Assembly: GCF_003337555.1 (NCBI RefSeq)
Contig: NZ_QPJK01000005.1
Span: forward strand, 62,001-126,000
Reading direction: 5' to 3'
Length of the DNA: 64,000 bases
DNA from: Pseudorhodoferax soli
GTDB lineage: Bacteria > Pseudomonadota > Gammaproteobacteria > Burkholderiales > Burkholderiaceae_C
Below, in pieces: positions 20,214 through 28,635 of this stretch (position 1 is its first letter; every line of letters starts with the position of its first letter). The notes below the pieces were generated by a model. It was not told the origin of the DNA. It saw only the letters and a list, made by a program, of their open reading frames with translations, and did not search any database. A program made the translations under genes and the position numbers.

Positions 20214-20560
20214 GAGCAAATCTCCCCTGGCAATGGAACGCCGCGCGGATTATGGCGCAGTGTTTTTCGGCCGCCACGCGCGCCGTGCACGCCAGCTGTG
20301 TCTGTCGGCGTCCGTCGGACAGTACCCACAGGAGATGTGGATAACTTTGTGAAGAACTCTGTTCCGTGCGGCCGAAACCCAGCACTGGCGCGGCTCTTTG
20401 ACACTTTGATTAAAACGCAGGCACAAAAAATACCAATGAAATCAAGGGCCTTCTAAATGCATGCTGGGCGTAACGGGTGCCTGGGGCAGACTACGGGGCA
20501 GATCGGCGCCGCTGTGGAGTATTCGTCCGCCGAATGCTGTACTGCAGCAAAGGCCGTCCC
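20214..20560. other. Intergenic region between exbB and xseA
   Basis: 347 bases between divergent genes with no supported ORF. It should hold both promoters. Seen in it: a perfect DnaA-box-like TGTGGATAA at 20336-20344, part of CCACA-N5-TGTGG, and a TTGACA hexamer at 20398-20403 in an A+T-richer stretch (20398-20440) without a good matching -10. A seven-codon open frame at 20436-20456 is too short to judge. Confidence 0.4.
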
Positions 20561-21862
20561 ATGCAGGCACCGCTGAAGCCAGCAATGGCGCCGCTTGTCT
20601 GGCAGGTTGGGGCGCTGTGCCGCGCCATTGCTGGGGCTTTGGAACAGAAGTTCAATCCTGTCGCGGTTCGCGGCGAGATTTCGGGCTTCTCGCGCGCATC
20701 CAGCGGGCATTGCTACTTCCAGATCAAGGATGGGCAAGGCCAGATCCGCTGTGCGATGTTCCGCCGCGCAGCCGCCCTGGTCGATTTTTCGCCGCGTGAT
20801 GGCGACCTGGTGGAATTGCGGGGCCGTCTGTCGGTCTATGAGGCGCGCGGCGACCTGCAACTGGTCGTCGAGAGCCTGCAGCGCGCCGGCGCCGGGGCGC
20901 TGATGGAGCAGTTCCTGCGCCTCAAAGCCCGCCTGGAGGCCGAAGGCCTCTTCGACGCGGCGCGCAAGCGCCCGTTGCCCGCCCTGCCACGCGGCATCGG
21001 CCTCGTGACCTCCCCGGGCGCGGCAGCCCTGCACGACGTGGTCACCGCGCTGCGGCGACGCCTTCCCCATGTGCCCGTGCTGCTGGCACCGGCGTCGGTG
21101 CAGGGTGCCGAGGCGCCGGCCGATCTGGTGCGCGCGCTGCAGCGGCTGTACGCGCATGCGCGCGACGGTGCGGACCAGCCCATCGACCTCATCCTGCTGG
21201 TGCGCGGCGGCGGTTCGGTCGAAGACCTGTGGGCCTTCAACGACGAGGCGCTGGCGCGCTGCATTGTGCAAAGCCCCGTGCCGCTGGTCAGCGGCGTCGG
21301 CCACGAGACCGACTTCAGCATCGCCGACTTCGTGGCCGACCTGCGCGCGCCCACCCCCACAGCCGCTGCCGAACTGGCGGCGCAGCCGCGCGAGGTGTGG
21401 CTGGCCCTGCTGGACGGCATGGCCAACCGCCTGCACGACGCCGCCATGCGCAACCTGGACCAGCTCGCCCAGCGGCTGGACCAAACCGCGGCCCGGCTCG
21501 GCCGCCCGTCGCAAGGGGCCGGCCGCCAGCGCCTGCACCTGGCCCAACTCGAACAACGGCTGCAGCATGGGCTGGCCACGCAGCTTGCGCAGCGGCGCCA
21601 TCGCCTGGATGTGCAGCAACCGCGGCTGCGCGCCGCCGTGCAGGGCCGCGCCCAGCAGGCGCGCCAGGCCCTGGCCCATGCCGCCCGCGGGCTCGAACTG
21701 CTGGATCCGCGCGTGGTGCTGCAGCGCGGCTACACCTGGCTCACCGACGCGTCGGGCAGCACCGTCACCAGCGTGGCGCAGCTGACCGAAGGCGCTGCCG
21801 TGCGCGCTACCCTGGCCGACGGCGAGGCCGATCTGCAGGTCACGAAGACCGGTCGCGTTTAA
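20561..21862 (+). CDS. xseA: Exodeoxyribonuclease VII large subunit
   Basis: 433 residues. The N-terminal OB fold (FNPVAVRGEISGFSRASSGH and YFQIKDGQGQIRCAMFRRAA) binds single-stranded DNA. The nuclease core follows (LVTSPGAAALHDVVTAL, LLVRGGGSVEDLWAFNDEAL, VSGVGHETDFSIADFVAD, RAPTPTAAAEL). The long C-terminal part is coiled coil. It cuts single-stranded DNA with XseB, which is not in the window. ATG at 20561 chosen because AAAGG lies 7 bases upstream; the frame is open further back to 20477 without homology. sodB follows after 63 bases. Confidence 0.95.
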   Translation: MQAPLKPAMAPLVWQVGALCRAIAGALEQKFNPVAVRGEISGFSRASSGHCYFQIKDGQGQIRCAMFRRAAALVDFSPRDGDLVELRGRLSVYEARGDLQLVVESLQRAGAGALMEQFLRLKARLEAEGLFDAARKRPLPALPRGIGLVTSPGAAALHDVVTALRRRLPHVPVLLAPASVQGAEAPADLVRALQRLYAHARDGADQPIDLILLVRGGGSVEDLWAFNDEALARCIVQSPVPLVSGVGHETDFSIADFVADLRAPTPTAAAELAAQPREVWLALLDGMANRLHDAAMRNLDQLAQRLDQTAARLGRPSQGAGRQRLHLAQLEQRLQHGLATQLAQRRHRLDVQQPRLRAAVQGRAQQARQALAHAARGLELLDPRVVLQRGYTWLTDASGSTVTSVAQLTEGAAVRATLADGEADLQVTKTGRV

Positions 21863-21925
21863 TTCCTACAATGCCGCGTCCCCCGAGACCCCATCATTTC
21901 TCCAACCCACCCACGAGGAAAGAAC

Positions 21926-22507
21926 ATGGAACACAAGCTGCCTGAACTGCCGTACGCGATCGACGCACTGGCGCCGCACTACTCCAAGGAGACGCTGGAG
22001 TACCACCATGGCAAGCACCACAACGCTTACGTCGTGAACCTGAACAACCTGCAGAAGGGCACGGAGTTCGAGAACATGACGCTGGAAGAGATCGTCAAGA
22101 AGTCCAGCGGCGGCATCTACAACAACGCGGCCCAGATCTGGAACCACACCTTCTTCTGGAATTGCATGAAGCCCGCCGGCGGTGGCGAGCCCAGCGGCAA
22201 GCTGGCCGACGCCATCAACGCCAAGTGGGGCAGCTACGCCTCGTTCAAGGAAGCCTTCGTCAAGTCGGCCGTGGGCAACTTCGGATCGGGCTGGACCTGG
22301 CTGGTGAAGAAGGCCGACGGCTCCGTCGACATCGTCAACACCGGCGCTGCCGGCACGCCGCTGACCACCGCCGACAAGGCGCTGCTCACCGTCGACGTCT
22401 GGGAACACGCCTACTACATCGACTACCGCAACCTGCGTCCCAAGTTCGTCGAGACCTTCCTCGACAAGCTGGTGAACTGGGAGTTCGCGCAGGCCAACTT
22501 CGCCTGA
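21926..22507 (+). CDS. sodB: Superoxide dismutase, iron type
   Basis: 193 residues. Metal ligands are His27 (EYHHGKHH), His74 (IWNHTFFW), Asp157 and His161 ([13 protein letters not shown]). [14 protein letters not shown] and GSGWTWLV are the Fe-type pattern, although some such enzymes take manganese. No signal peptide, so cytoplasmic. Good ribosome site (GAGGAAAGAAC before ATG). A strong terminator follows 23 bases after the stop. Placement downstream of xseA is usual in Burkholderiales. Confidence 0.97.
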   Translation: MEHKLPELPYAIDALAPHYSKETLEYHHGKHHNAYVVNLNNLQKGTEFENMTLEEIVKKSSGGIYNNAAQIWNHTFFWNCMKPAGGGEPSGKLADAINAKWGSYASFKEAFVKSAVGNFGSGWTWLVKKADGSVDIVNTGAAGTPLTTADKALLTVDVWEHAYYIDYRNLRPKFVETFLDKLVNWEFAQANFA

Positions 22508-22530
22508 ACGACACGCCCCTGTGCGTCAGA

Positions 22531-22557
22531 AAAAAGCCCCGCATCGCGGGGCTTTTT
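22531..22557. terminator. Bidirectional rho-independent terminator
   Basis: Stem AGCCCCGC (22535-22542) and GCGGGGCT (22546-22553) around an ATC loop, flanked by A-runs on the left and T-runs on the right, so it works for sodB on the plus strand and the DUF3309 gene on the minus strand. Confidence 0.92.
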
Positions 22558-22565
22558 CGTTGGCG

Positions 22566-22724
22566 TCAGATGCGTCCCATCAGCAGCAGGATCACGACGA
22601 CCAGGACCACCAGGCCCAGTCCGCCGCTCGGCACATAACCCCAGTTGCGGCTGTGCGGCCAGGACGGCAGGGCGCCGATCAGCAGCAGGATCAGCACGAT
22701 CAGCAGAATGGTCGAAATGGTCAT
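22566..22724 (-). CDS. DUF3309 small membrane protein
   Basis: 52 residues with two hydrophobic segments separated by a polar, tryptophan-containing turn (PSWPHSRNWGYVPSGG), the hallmark of the DUF3309 family. Start at 22724 because AGAGGGGAACGACC precedes the ATG; the longer frame to 22760 lacks homology. These peptides are common in proteobacteria and unstudied. It ends into the bidirectional terminator shared with sodB. Confidence 0.82.
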   Translation of the reverse strand: MTISTILLIVLILLLIGALPSWPHSRNWGYVPSGGLGLVVLVVVILLLMGRI

Positions 22725-22894
22725 GGTCGTTCCCCTCTTGGATGGTTGGTGTGGGCACATCTTGGATGCCCGTTGTTGCGGCGTCCGCCGGTCCGCGGCG
22801 CGACAACCGGTGAGGGTTTTCCTACGGTAGACCTGCGGTCTTCTTGCCTACAGTGCGGCGACCTTTTTCACCGCCCCGACCGAGGACTGAACCC

Positions 22895-23866
22895 ATGACC
22901 GACCGCCGCCTTTTCCTGGCCCGTTCCGCCGCCGCGCTTGCCACGGTCGCCGCGCCCGCCGTGCTGCGCGCGCAGGCCTATCCGACCCGGCCGATCCGCT
23001 ACATCTGCCCCTGGCCTGCGGGCGGCTCCACCGATGCCGTGATCCGCTCTCTGGCCGAGAGCGCGGGCCGCACGCTGGGCACCACCATCATCGTGGACAA
23101 CAAGCCGGGCGCAGGCGGCACGCTGGGTGCGGTCGAGCTGGTCAATGCCAAGCCCGACGGCTACGTGGTGTCGCAACTGCCGCACGGTGTGTTCCGCATC
23201 CCGCACATGCAGAAGGTGTCGTTCGACGTCATGAAGGACTTCACCTGGATCGCCTGCCTGACCGGCTACACCTTCGGGCTGGTGGTGCCGTCGAGTTCAC
23301 CGATCAAGACCATCAAGGACTACGTGGACTATGCCAAGGCCAACCCGGAGAAGCTGAGCTACGGGCACACCGGTGCCGGCACCAGCCCGCACCTGGCGAT
23401 GGAGGAGTTCGCGCAGCGGGCAGGCATCAAGCTCATGAACGTGCCGTACAAGGGCAACGCGGACAACATGCTGGGGCTGCTGGGCGGGCACGTGATGTCG
23501 GCCAGCGACGCGACCGGCTGGGGGCCGTATGTGGAGTCCGGCAAGTTCCGGTTGCTGGCCACCTACGGCAGCAAGCGCACCAAGCGCTGGCCCGATGTGC
23601 CCACGCTGGACGAGCTGGGCTACCAGACCGTGTCGGATTCGCCGTTCGGCGTGTGCGGCCCCAAGGGCATGGACCCGGCCATCGTGCGCACGCTGCACGA
23701 CGCCTTCCGCAAGACATTGGAAGACCCGGCCGTGCTCGCCACCTTCGACAAGTTCGACCAGACCATCATCTACAAGAACACCGAGGACTACACGCGCTTC
23801 GCCCGCGAGAGCTATGCGGCCGAGAAAGCGACGATCGAGCGGCTCGGCCTGGCGGCCAAGAGCTGA
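22895..23866 (+). CDS. Bug/TctC-family periplasmic solute-binding protein
   Basis: 323 residues. A twin-arginine-like signal peptide (TDRRLFLARSAAALATVA, cleavage after LRAQA) is followed by the Bug fold: YPTRPIRYICPWPAGGSTD, VDNKPGAGGTLGAVELV, YGHTGAGTSPHLAMEEF, VPYKGNADNMLGLLGGHV and WPDVPTLDELGY. Such proteins bind carboxylates or aromatic acids for tripartite TctAB carriers or for sensing. No TctA/TctB genes are nearby, so it is an orphan receptor. Its stop abuts the convergent aminotransferase stop. Confidence 0.9.
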   Translation: MTDRRLFLARSAAALATVAAPAVLRAQAYPTRPIRYICPWPAGGSTDAVIRSLAESAGRTLGTTIIVDNKPGAGGTLGAVELVNAKPDGYVVSQLPHGVFRIPHMQKVSFDVMKDFTWIACLTGYTFGLVVPSSSPIKTIKDYVDYAKANPEKLSYGHTGAGTSPHLAMEEFAQRAGIKLMNVPYKGNADNMLGLLGGHVMSASDATGWGPYVESGKFRLLATYGSKRTKRWPDVPTLDELGYQTVSDSPFGVCGPKGMDPAIVRTLHDAFRKTLEDPAVLATFDKFDQTIIYKNTEDYTRFARESYAAEKATIERLGLAAKS

Positions 23867-25033
23867 TCAGAGCTTGGCCAGCCGGTCCAAGGCGGTGCGC
23901 AGCGTGGCGTCTTCCTTGGCGTAGCAAAAGCGCACCACGCGCTGGTCGAAGCTGTCGGCATAGAAGGCCGACAGCGGGATCGCGGCCACGCCGATCTCGG
24001 TCGTGAGCCACTGGCAGAACTCGGCCTCGGGCAATTCGCTGACGGCCGAGATGTCCACGCACTGGAAGAAGCTGCCTTCGCTCGGCAGCAGCTTGAAGCG
24101 CGTCTTGGCCTGCAGCCCCTCGCGGAACAGATCGCGCTTGGCCTGGTAGAACGCCGGCAGCGCGAGGTAGCGCCCGGGTTCTGCCATGTAGCGCGCCAGG
24201 CCGTGCTGCACGGGCGTGTTGACCGTGAACACGTTGAACTGGTGCACCTTGCGGAACTCGGCCGTCAGCGCCGCCGGCGCAGCCACCACGCCGACCTTCC
24301 AGCCCGTCACGTGGTAGGTCTTGCCGAAGCTGGAGACCACGAAGGCGCGCGCGGCCAGACCCGGGAAGCGTGCCGCGCTCTCGTGGGCGCGGCCGTCGTA
24401 GACCATGTGCTCGTAGACCTCGTCGCTGATCAGGAACACGTCGGTGGGCGCCAGCAGGTCCTCCAGCCGCTGCATGTCGGCTGCCGACCAGATCGTGGCG
24501 CTGGGGTTGTGCGGCGAGTTGACGAGGATGGCGCGCGTGCGCGGCGTCATCGCCGCGGCGATCTTGTCGAAGTCCGGCCGGAAGGTACCCGGCACCAGTG
24601 GCACGCGCACCACGGTGCCGCCCGCCAGTTCGATGTTCGGGATGTAGCTGTCGTAGCAGGGCTCGAGCACGATCACTTCGTCGCCCGGCCGCACGATGGC
24701 CAGGATCGCCGTCAGGATCGCCTGGGTGGCGCCCGCCGTGATGGTGATCTCGTCCTGCGCGCTGTAGCGCTTGCCGTGCAGCGCTTCGATCTTGGCGGCC
24801 ACGGCCTCGCGCAGCGGCAACACCCCGGCCATGGGCGGGTACTGGTTCAGGCCTTCGCGCATGGCCTGGTCGACGGCATCGACGAGCAGGGGGTCGCAGG
24901 CGAAATCGGGGAAGCCCTGGCCCAGGTTCACCGCGTTCTTCTCGGTCGCGAGGGCCGACATGACGGTGAAGATGGTGGTGCCGACCTTGGGCAGCTTGCT
25001 CTGGATCGTGGGGGTGCGGGGTGCGATCGACAT
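23867..25033 (-). CDS. Class I/II PLP-dependent aminotransferase (YbdL-like)
   Basis: 388 residues, fold type I. Family marks are NLGQGFPDF, NQYPPMAGVLPLREAVA, TAGATQAILTAILA, VNSPHNPSATIW, ISDEVYEHMVYDG, the PLP lysine in SSFGKTYHVTGWKVG, and a C-terminal RFCYAKED. This set is typical of methionine/aromatic aminotransferases such as YbdL or kynurenine aminotransferase. The ATG at 25033 has no strong ribosome site. It follows a CysB-type regulator by 29 bases. Confidence 0.9.
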   Translation of the reverse strand: MSIAPRTPTIQSKLPKVGTTIFTVMSALATEKNAVNLGQGFPDFACDPLLVDAVDQAMREGLNQYPPMAGVLPLREAVAAKIEALHGKRYSAQDEITITAGATQAILTAILAIVRPGDEVIVLEPCYDSYIPNIELAGGTVVRVPLVPGTFRPDFDKIAAAMTPRTRAILVNSPHNPSATIWSAADMQRLEDLLAPTDVFLISDEVYEHMVYDGRAHESAARFPGLAARAFVVSSFGKTYHVTGWKVGVVAAPAALTAEFRKVHQFNVFTVNTPVQHGLARYMAEPGRYLALPAFYQAKRDLFREGLQAKTRFKLLPSEGSFFQCVDISAVSELPEAEFCQWLTTEIGVAAIPLSAFYADSFDQRVVRFCYAKEDATLRTALDRLAKL

Positions 25034-25062
25034 GGCGATGGAACAGGAGAAGAAGGGGTGGG

Positions 25063-26004
25063 TCAGAGCTCGTAGTCGTTGGCCTGGCCGGACATGGCCT
25101 TGGCCACCAGGTTGCGGTCCAGCCGGTCGCTGAGCAACTCGGCGAAGCGGTAGACGAAGTTGCGCAGGTAGGCGCCGCGCTTGAAGGCCACGCGCGCCAC
25201 GTTCATGCCGAACAGCTGGCCCATGGGGCGCGACACCAGGTCGCCGCCGGTGTCGTCGCGCACCGCCATCTCGGCCACGATGCCCAGGCCCAGGCCCAGG
25301 CGCACATAGGTCTTGATCACGTCCGAGTCGATCGCCTCCAGCGCGATGCGCGGTGTCAGGTGGCGCTGCGCGAAGGCGTGGTCCACGCGCGTGCGGCCCG
25401 TGAAGGAGGGGTGGTAGGTGATGATGGGCTCGGTCGCGATGTCTTCCAGCGTGAGCCGTTCCTTGGCCGCCAGTGGATGCTCCTTGGGCAGCACCAGCAC
25501 GTGCTGCCATTCATAGCAGGGCAGGGTCAGCAGCTCGGTGTAATTGGACAGCGATTCCGTCGCGATGCCGATCTCGGCCACTTCATCGATCAGCATGCGC
25601 GCCACCTGGTCGGGCGCGCCCTGGTGCAGGCTCACGTTGACCTTGGGGTAGGCCTCACGCAGCTTGGCAACCGGCACCGGCAGCACGTAGCGCGCTTGCG
25701 TGTGGGTGGTGGCGATCGACAGCGTGCCGCTGTCCTCGGCGCTGAACTGCTCGCCGATGCGTTTCAGGTTGCCCACCTCGCGCATGATCAATTCGATGCT
25801 GCGCAGCACATGCTGGCCGGGTTCGGTGATGCGCTTCAAGCGTTTGCCGTGGCGCGCGAAGATCTCGATGCCGAGTTCCTCTTCGAGCTCGATGATGGCC
25901 TTGGAGACCCCGGGCTGCGAGGTGTGCAAGGCCTTGGCCGCCTCGGTGAGGTTCAGGTTGCGCCGTGCGGCTTCCTGGACGAAACGGAACTGGTGCAAAT
26001 TCAT
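25063..26004 (-). CDS. CysB-family LysR transcription regulator
   Basis: 313 residues. N-terminal winged helix with the CysB/Cbl signature (MNLHQFRFVQEAARRNLNLTEAAKALHTSQPGVS; helix-turn-helix around 20-40), then a periplasmic-binding-like effector domain (SIATTHTQARYVLP binds the inducer, ITYHPSFTGR, VRLGLGLGIVAEMAV). CysB regulators control sulfate assimilation and sense acetylserine or sulfate derivatives. It lies next to a CbiX/sirohydrochlorin-chelatase-like gene, which fits sulfur metabolism (siroheme for sulfite reductase). Confidence 0.93.
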   Translation of the reverse strand: MNLHQFRFVQEAARRNLNLTEAAKALHTSQPGVSKAIIELEEELGIEIFARHGKRLKRITEPGQHVLRSIELIMREVGNLKRIGEQFSAEDSGTLSIATTHTQARYVLPVPVAKLREAYPKVNVSLHQGAPDQVARMLIDEVAEIGIATESLSNYTELLTLPCYEWQHVLVLPKEHPLAAKERLTLEDIATEPIITYHPSFTGRTRVDHAFAQRHLTPRIALEAIDSDVIKTYVRLGLGLGIVAEMAVRDDTGGDLVSRPMGQLFGMNVARVAFKRGAYLRNFVYRFAELLSDRLDRNLVAKAMSGQANDYEL

Positions 26005-26046
26005 AATGATTTCGCCTAACGACGAGCTTCATTATGTCGCAATCAT

Positions 26047-26403
26047 CTATAGAGCCGCGATGTCCGCGAACAGGTCCAGTGCGCTGGGGTGCTCACCAAC
26101 GGGTGGCAGCACGGCAATGCTGAGTTGGGGGCAGCGCTCTTGCAGGGCGTGCACCAAAGCAGGGAGGTCTTCGCGCGCATGCCGCCCCATCCCGAGGAAC
26201 ATGGGCAGCACGCGCAACTCGGTCACGCCCAGGCCCACGAGCTCCGCGCAGGCGCTGTCGAAATCGGGCTCGCACAGTTCCAGGTAGGCGCAGCGCACCA
26301 CCGGCGCGCCGGGCCGGGCCGCGATGCGCGCAGCCACGGCCTCGATCGGTTGGCGCCAGGCCGGGTCGCGCGAACCATGGCCGAACAGCAGAACGCCCTT
26401 CAT
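26047..26403 (-). CDS. CbiX/SirB-like chelatase domain protein
   Basis: 118 residues, a single CbiX half domain with the metal-binding start GVLLFGHGSRDPAW and the conserved RVLPMFLGMGRHAREDLPALV (second histidine). Short CbiX proteins insert cobalt or iron into sirohydrochlorin as homodimers. The start overlaps the lptG stop by 4 bases, and cysB follows after 43 bases. A siroheme role is suggested by CysB, but cobalamin metabolism cannot be excluded. Confidence 0.85.
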   Translation of the reverse strand: MKGVLLFGHGSRDPAWRQPIEAVAARIAARPGAPVVRCAYLELCEPDFDSACAELVGLGVTELRVLPMFLGMGRHAREDLPALVHALQERCPQLSIAVLPPVGEHPSALDLFADIAAL

Positions 26404-27500
26404 CGGCGCAGCACCAGCCAGCCGAACGCCCCGAGCGAGATCGCGCTGTAGATCAACCCCGGCGCCGCAGCCGTCAGCCAGGGCTGCCAGTTCTGCAGGT
26501 TGCCGATGTAGCCGAACACGTTGTTGAGCAGGAAGAAGCTGATGCCGGCCATCACGCCGCCGAACACATAGCCTGCGATGCCGGTGTTGCGGAAGTGCAG
26601 GTAGGCGAAGGGCAGGGCCAGCACCACCATCACGACGCAGCTGATCGGATAGAACACCTTGCGCCAGAACTCGATCTCGAAGCGCTGGGCCGACTGCTGG
26701 TTGGCGTTCAGGTGCTGGATGTACTGGAACAGGTCGATGGTGCGCATGCGGTCGGGCTTGAGCAGCGCGGTCGTGACCATCTCATAGGTGATGCCGGTGT
26801 CCCAGCGCAGCTGCGGCAGCCGCTCGCGCTGCACGCTGGCCTCGTCGCCGCTGTGGCTGTAGGTGGTGCGCTGCACGCCTTGCAGCTCCCAGCCGCCAGG
26901 GGCGAAGCGCGCGCGCTCGGCCTGCACGGCGGAGCGCAGGGCATTGCGCCCGTCGAATTCGAAGATGCGCACCTGTTGCATCTGGCCATCGGCCGTCAGC
27001 GCCGCCACGTTGGCGGCGTACGAATGCTCGCGCTGCCCTTCCTTGAGCCAGGCACCGGTCTGGCCGATCGTGATGCGGCCCTGGTAGCGCGCCTTGAGCA
27101 GTTGCGCCGTGCGGTCGGTGGCCGGCGCCACGTAGTCGCCCACAGCGAAGGTCAGCACCACGAAGCCCAGGCCCAGCGCCACGAGCGTGCCCAGCGCGCG
27201 CCACGGCCCCAGGCCGCTGGTGCGCAGGATGGTGTATTCGGAACTCTGGGCGAAGCGCGCCATCACGAAGATGGTGCCGATCAACAGCGTGATCGGCAGC
27301 AGCTCGTACAGGTGGTTGGGTACCAGCAGCGTCACGTACAGCAGCGCGTGGGTCAGCTGGTAGCCGGCGGCGCCGTACTTGCCGATGTCCGACAGCTCGT
27401 CGACGAAGTCGAAGAAGAAGAACAGCGCGAGGAAGCCCAGCGTGACGAAGGCCACGGCCGTCAACTGCTCCCGGTAGATCAGGCGGCGGATGGTTTTCAT
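26400..27500 (-). CDS. lptG: LPS export permease LptG
   Basis: 366 residues. Three transmembrane helices at the N terminus (residues about 12-32, 60-80, 100-120), a periplasmic jellyroll domain (130-265), and three more helices at the C terminus (RKVFYPISCVVMVVLALPFA). With LptF and LptB it extracts lipopolysaccharide from the inner membrane. The start overlaps the lptF stop by 4 bases. LptB, LptC and LptA are not in the window. Confidence 0.95.
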   Translation of the reverse strand: MKTIRRLIYREQLTAVAFVTLGFLALFFFFDFVDELSDIGKYGAAGYQLTHALLYVTLLVPNHLYELLPITLLIGTIFVMARFAQSSEYTILRTSGLGPWRALGTLVALGLGFVVLTFAVGDYVAPATDRTAQLLKARYQGRITIGQTGAWLKEGQREHSYAANVAALTADGQMQQVRIFEFDGRNALRSAVQAERARFAPGGWELQGVQRTTYSHSGDEASVQRERLPQLRWDTGITYEMVTTALLKPDRMRTIDLFQYIQHLNANQQSAQRFEIEFWRKVFYPISCVVMVVLALPFAYLHFRNTGIAGYVFGGVMAGISFFLLNNVFGYIGNLQNWQPWLTAAAPGLIYSAISLGAFGWLVLRR

Positions 27501-28612
27501 GTGGCTTGCGCGGAGTCGGGCAGGGCACGGCCGCGGCGCAGCCAGGCGCGCAGGCTCAAGCGGTGGTGGCGCTGCGCCAGCGCCAGCAGCGCCAGCAGCA
27601 GCACGCCACCATGCACCAGCACGACGAAGGTCGCAAAACCGACGCGGCCGCTGGCGATCCAGCTCTGCCCCAGGTTGATCAGGTTGTAGTAGACGACGAA
27701 CGCAAACAGCGACAGCACCAGGTTGCCGCTGCGCGCCGAACGCGGGTTGCCGCTGGCCAGTGCCAGCGAGAGCAACAGGAAATTGAAAGCCGCGATCGCG
27801 AACCCGATGCGCCAGGACAGCTCGGCCTGGTTCACGGACGTGGGCTCGGCCAGCAGCGCCATGGTCGACAGCGTGCGCGGGTTCACGCGCTGCGCGCCGC
27901 CGGCGTTGCTGTCGCCGATGCGCGTGCCGTACTCCTGGAACTCGGTGATGCGCAGCGATTCCTTGCCGTTGGTGGTCTCCAGCCGCTGGCCCTCGGTCAG
28001 CAGCACGAAGCGGTCGTCACCGCGGATCTCGGTGCGGGCCGCGCGAGCCGAGGTCACCGACTCCTTGCCCGCGTCCTGCGCCGACATGAACACGTTGTTC
28101 ACGTTCATCGCGTCCGGCGAATCCTTGTCGACGAAGAACACGCGGCTGCCATCAGCCGACTCCTGGAACTGGCCCGGCGTCACACGCTCCACATCGCTGC
28201 GCTGCTCGAAGCGCGAGCGCAGCTCCTGGATCTGCTGGTTCGACCAGGGCCAGACCACCAGCGCCATGCTGGCCACCACCAGCAGCATCGGCCAGGCGAA
28301 GCGCAGCAGCGGCACGAACAGCCGCGCCGGCCCCTGGCCCGCGGTGAACCAGATCACCATCTCGCTGTCGCGGTACATGCGCGAGAGCGTCGCCACGCAC
28401 GCCACGAACAGGCTGAGCGTGAGGATGGTGGGCAGATGGCCCAGGATGGTGTAGCCCAGCACCTGCAGCACGTCCGAGGGGTTCACGCGCCCACGCGAGG
28501 CCAGCCGCAGCGTGCTGATCAGCAGCATGGTCATCACGATGGTGATGAGGGCGACGAAGGTCGCGCCAAAGCCCCTGGCCAGCTCCTTGCGTAGGGAGGA
28601 ATGGAATAACAT
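27497..28612 (-). CDS. lptF: LPS export permease LptF
   Basis: 371 residues with the same plan as LptG: N-terminal helices (GATFVALITIVMTMLLIS, TILGHLPTILTLSLFVACV), a periplasmic beta-jellyroll region with polar insertion (150-265), and C-terminal helices (RIGFAIAAFNFLLLSLALA). Starts 23 bases from the divergent pepA; the two genes share a small palindromic gap. It belongs to an operon with lptG and the CbiX-like gene. Confidence 0.95.
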   Translation of the reverse strand: MLFHSSLRKELARGFGATFVALITIVMTMLLISTLRLASRGRVNPSDVLQVLGYTILGHLPTILTLSLFVACVATLSRMYRDSEMVIWFTAGQGPARLFVPLLRFAWPMLLVVASMALVVWPWSNQQIQELRSRFEQRSDVERVTPGQFQESADGSRVFFVDKDSPDAMNVNNVFMSAQDAGKESVTSARAARTEIRGDDRFVLLTEGQRLETTNGKESLRITEFQEYGTRIGDSNAGGAQRVNPRTLSTMALLAEPTSVNQAELSWRIGFAIAAFNFLLLSLALASGNPRSARSGNLVLSLFAFVVYYNLINLGQSWIASGRVGFATFVVLVHGGVLLLALLALAQRHHRLSLRAWLRRGRALPDSAQAT

Positions 28613-28614
28613 CG

Positions 28615-28632
28615 CCAGCCAAAAAAGGCTGG
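28615..28632. repeat. Inverted repeat CCAGCC-A6-GGCTGG between lptF and pepA
   Basis: It occupies most of the 23-base gap between two divergent start codons. Read as RNA it forms a 6-bp hairpin in both leaders. For pepA, the AAGG ribosome site overlaps the loop and right arm. No room remains for promoters, which must lie inside the opposing genes. Confidence 0.6.
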
Positions 28633-28635
28633 ATT

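Noticed and set aside
20336-20344. DnaA box as a possible replication origin
   Set aside because: One box only, no cluster, no AT-rich unwinding region and no dnaA or parAB nearby.
20436-20456. Six-residue open frame before xseA
   Set aside because: Too short, no conserved leader-peptide character such as repeated amino acids, and no downstream attenuator.
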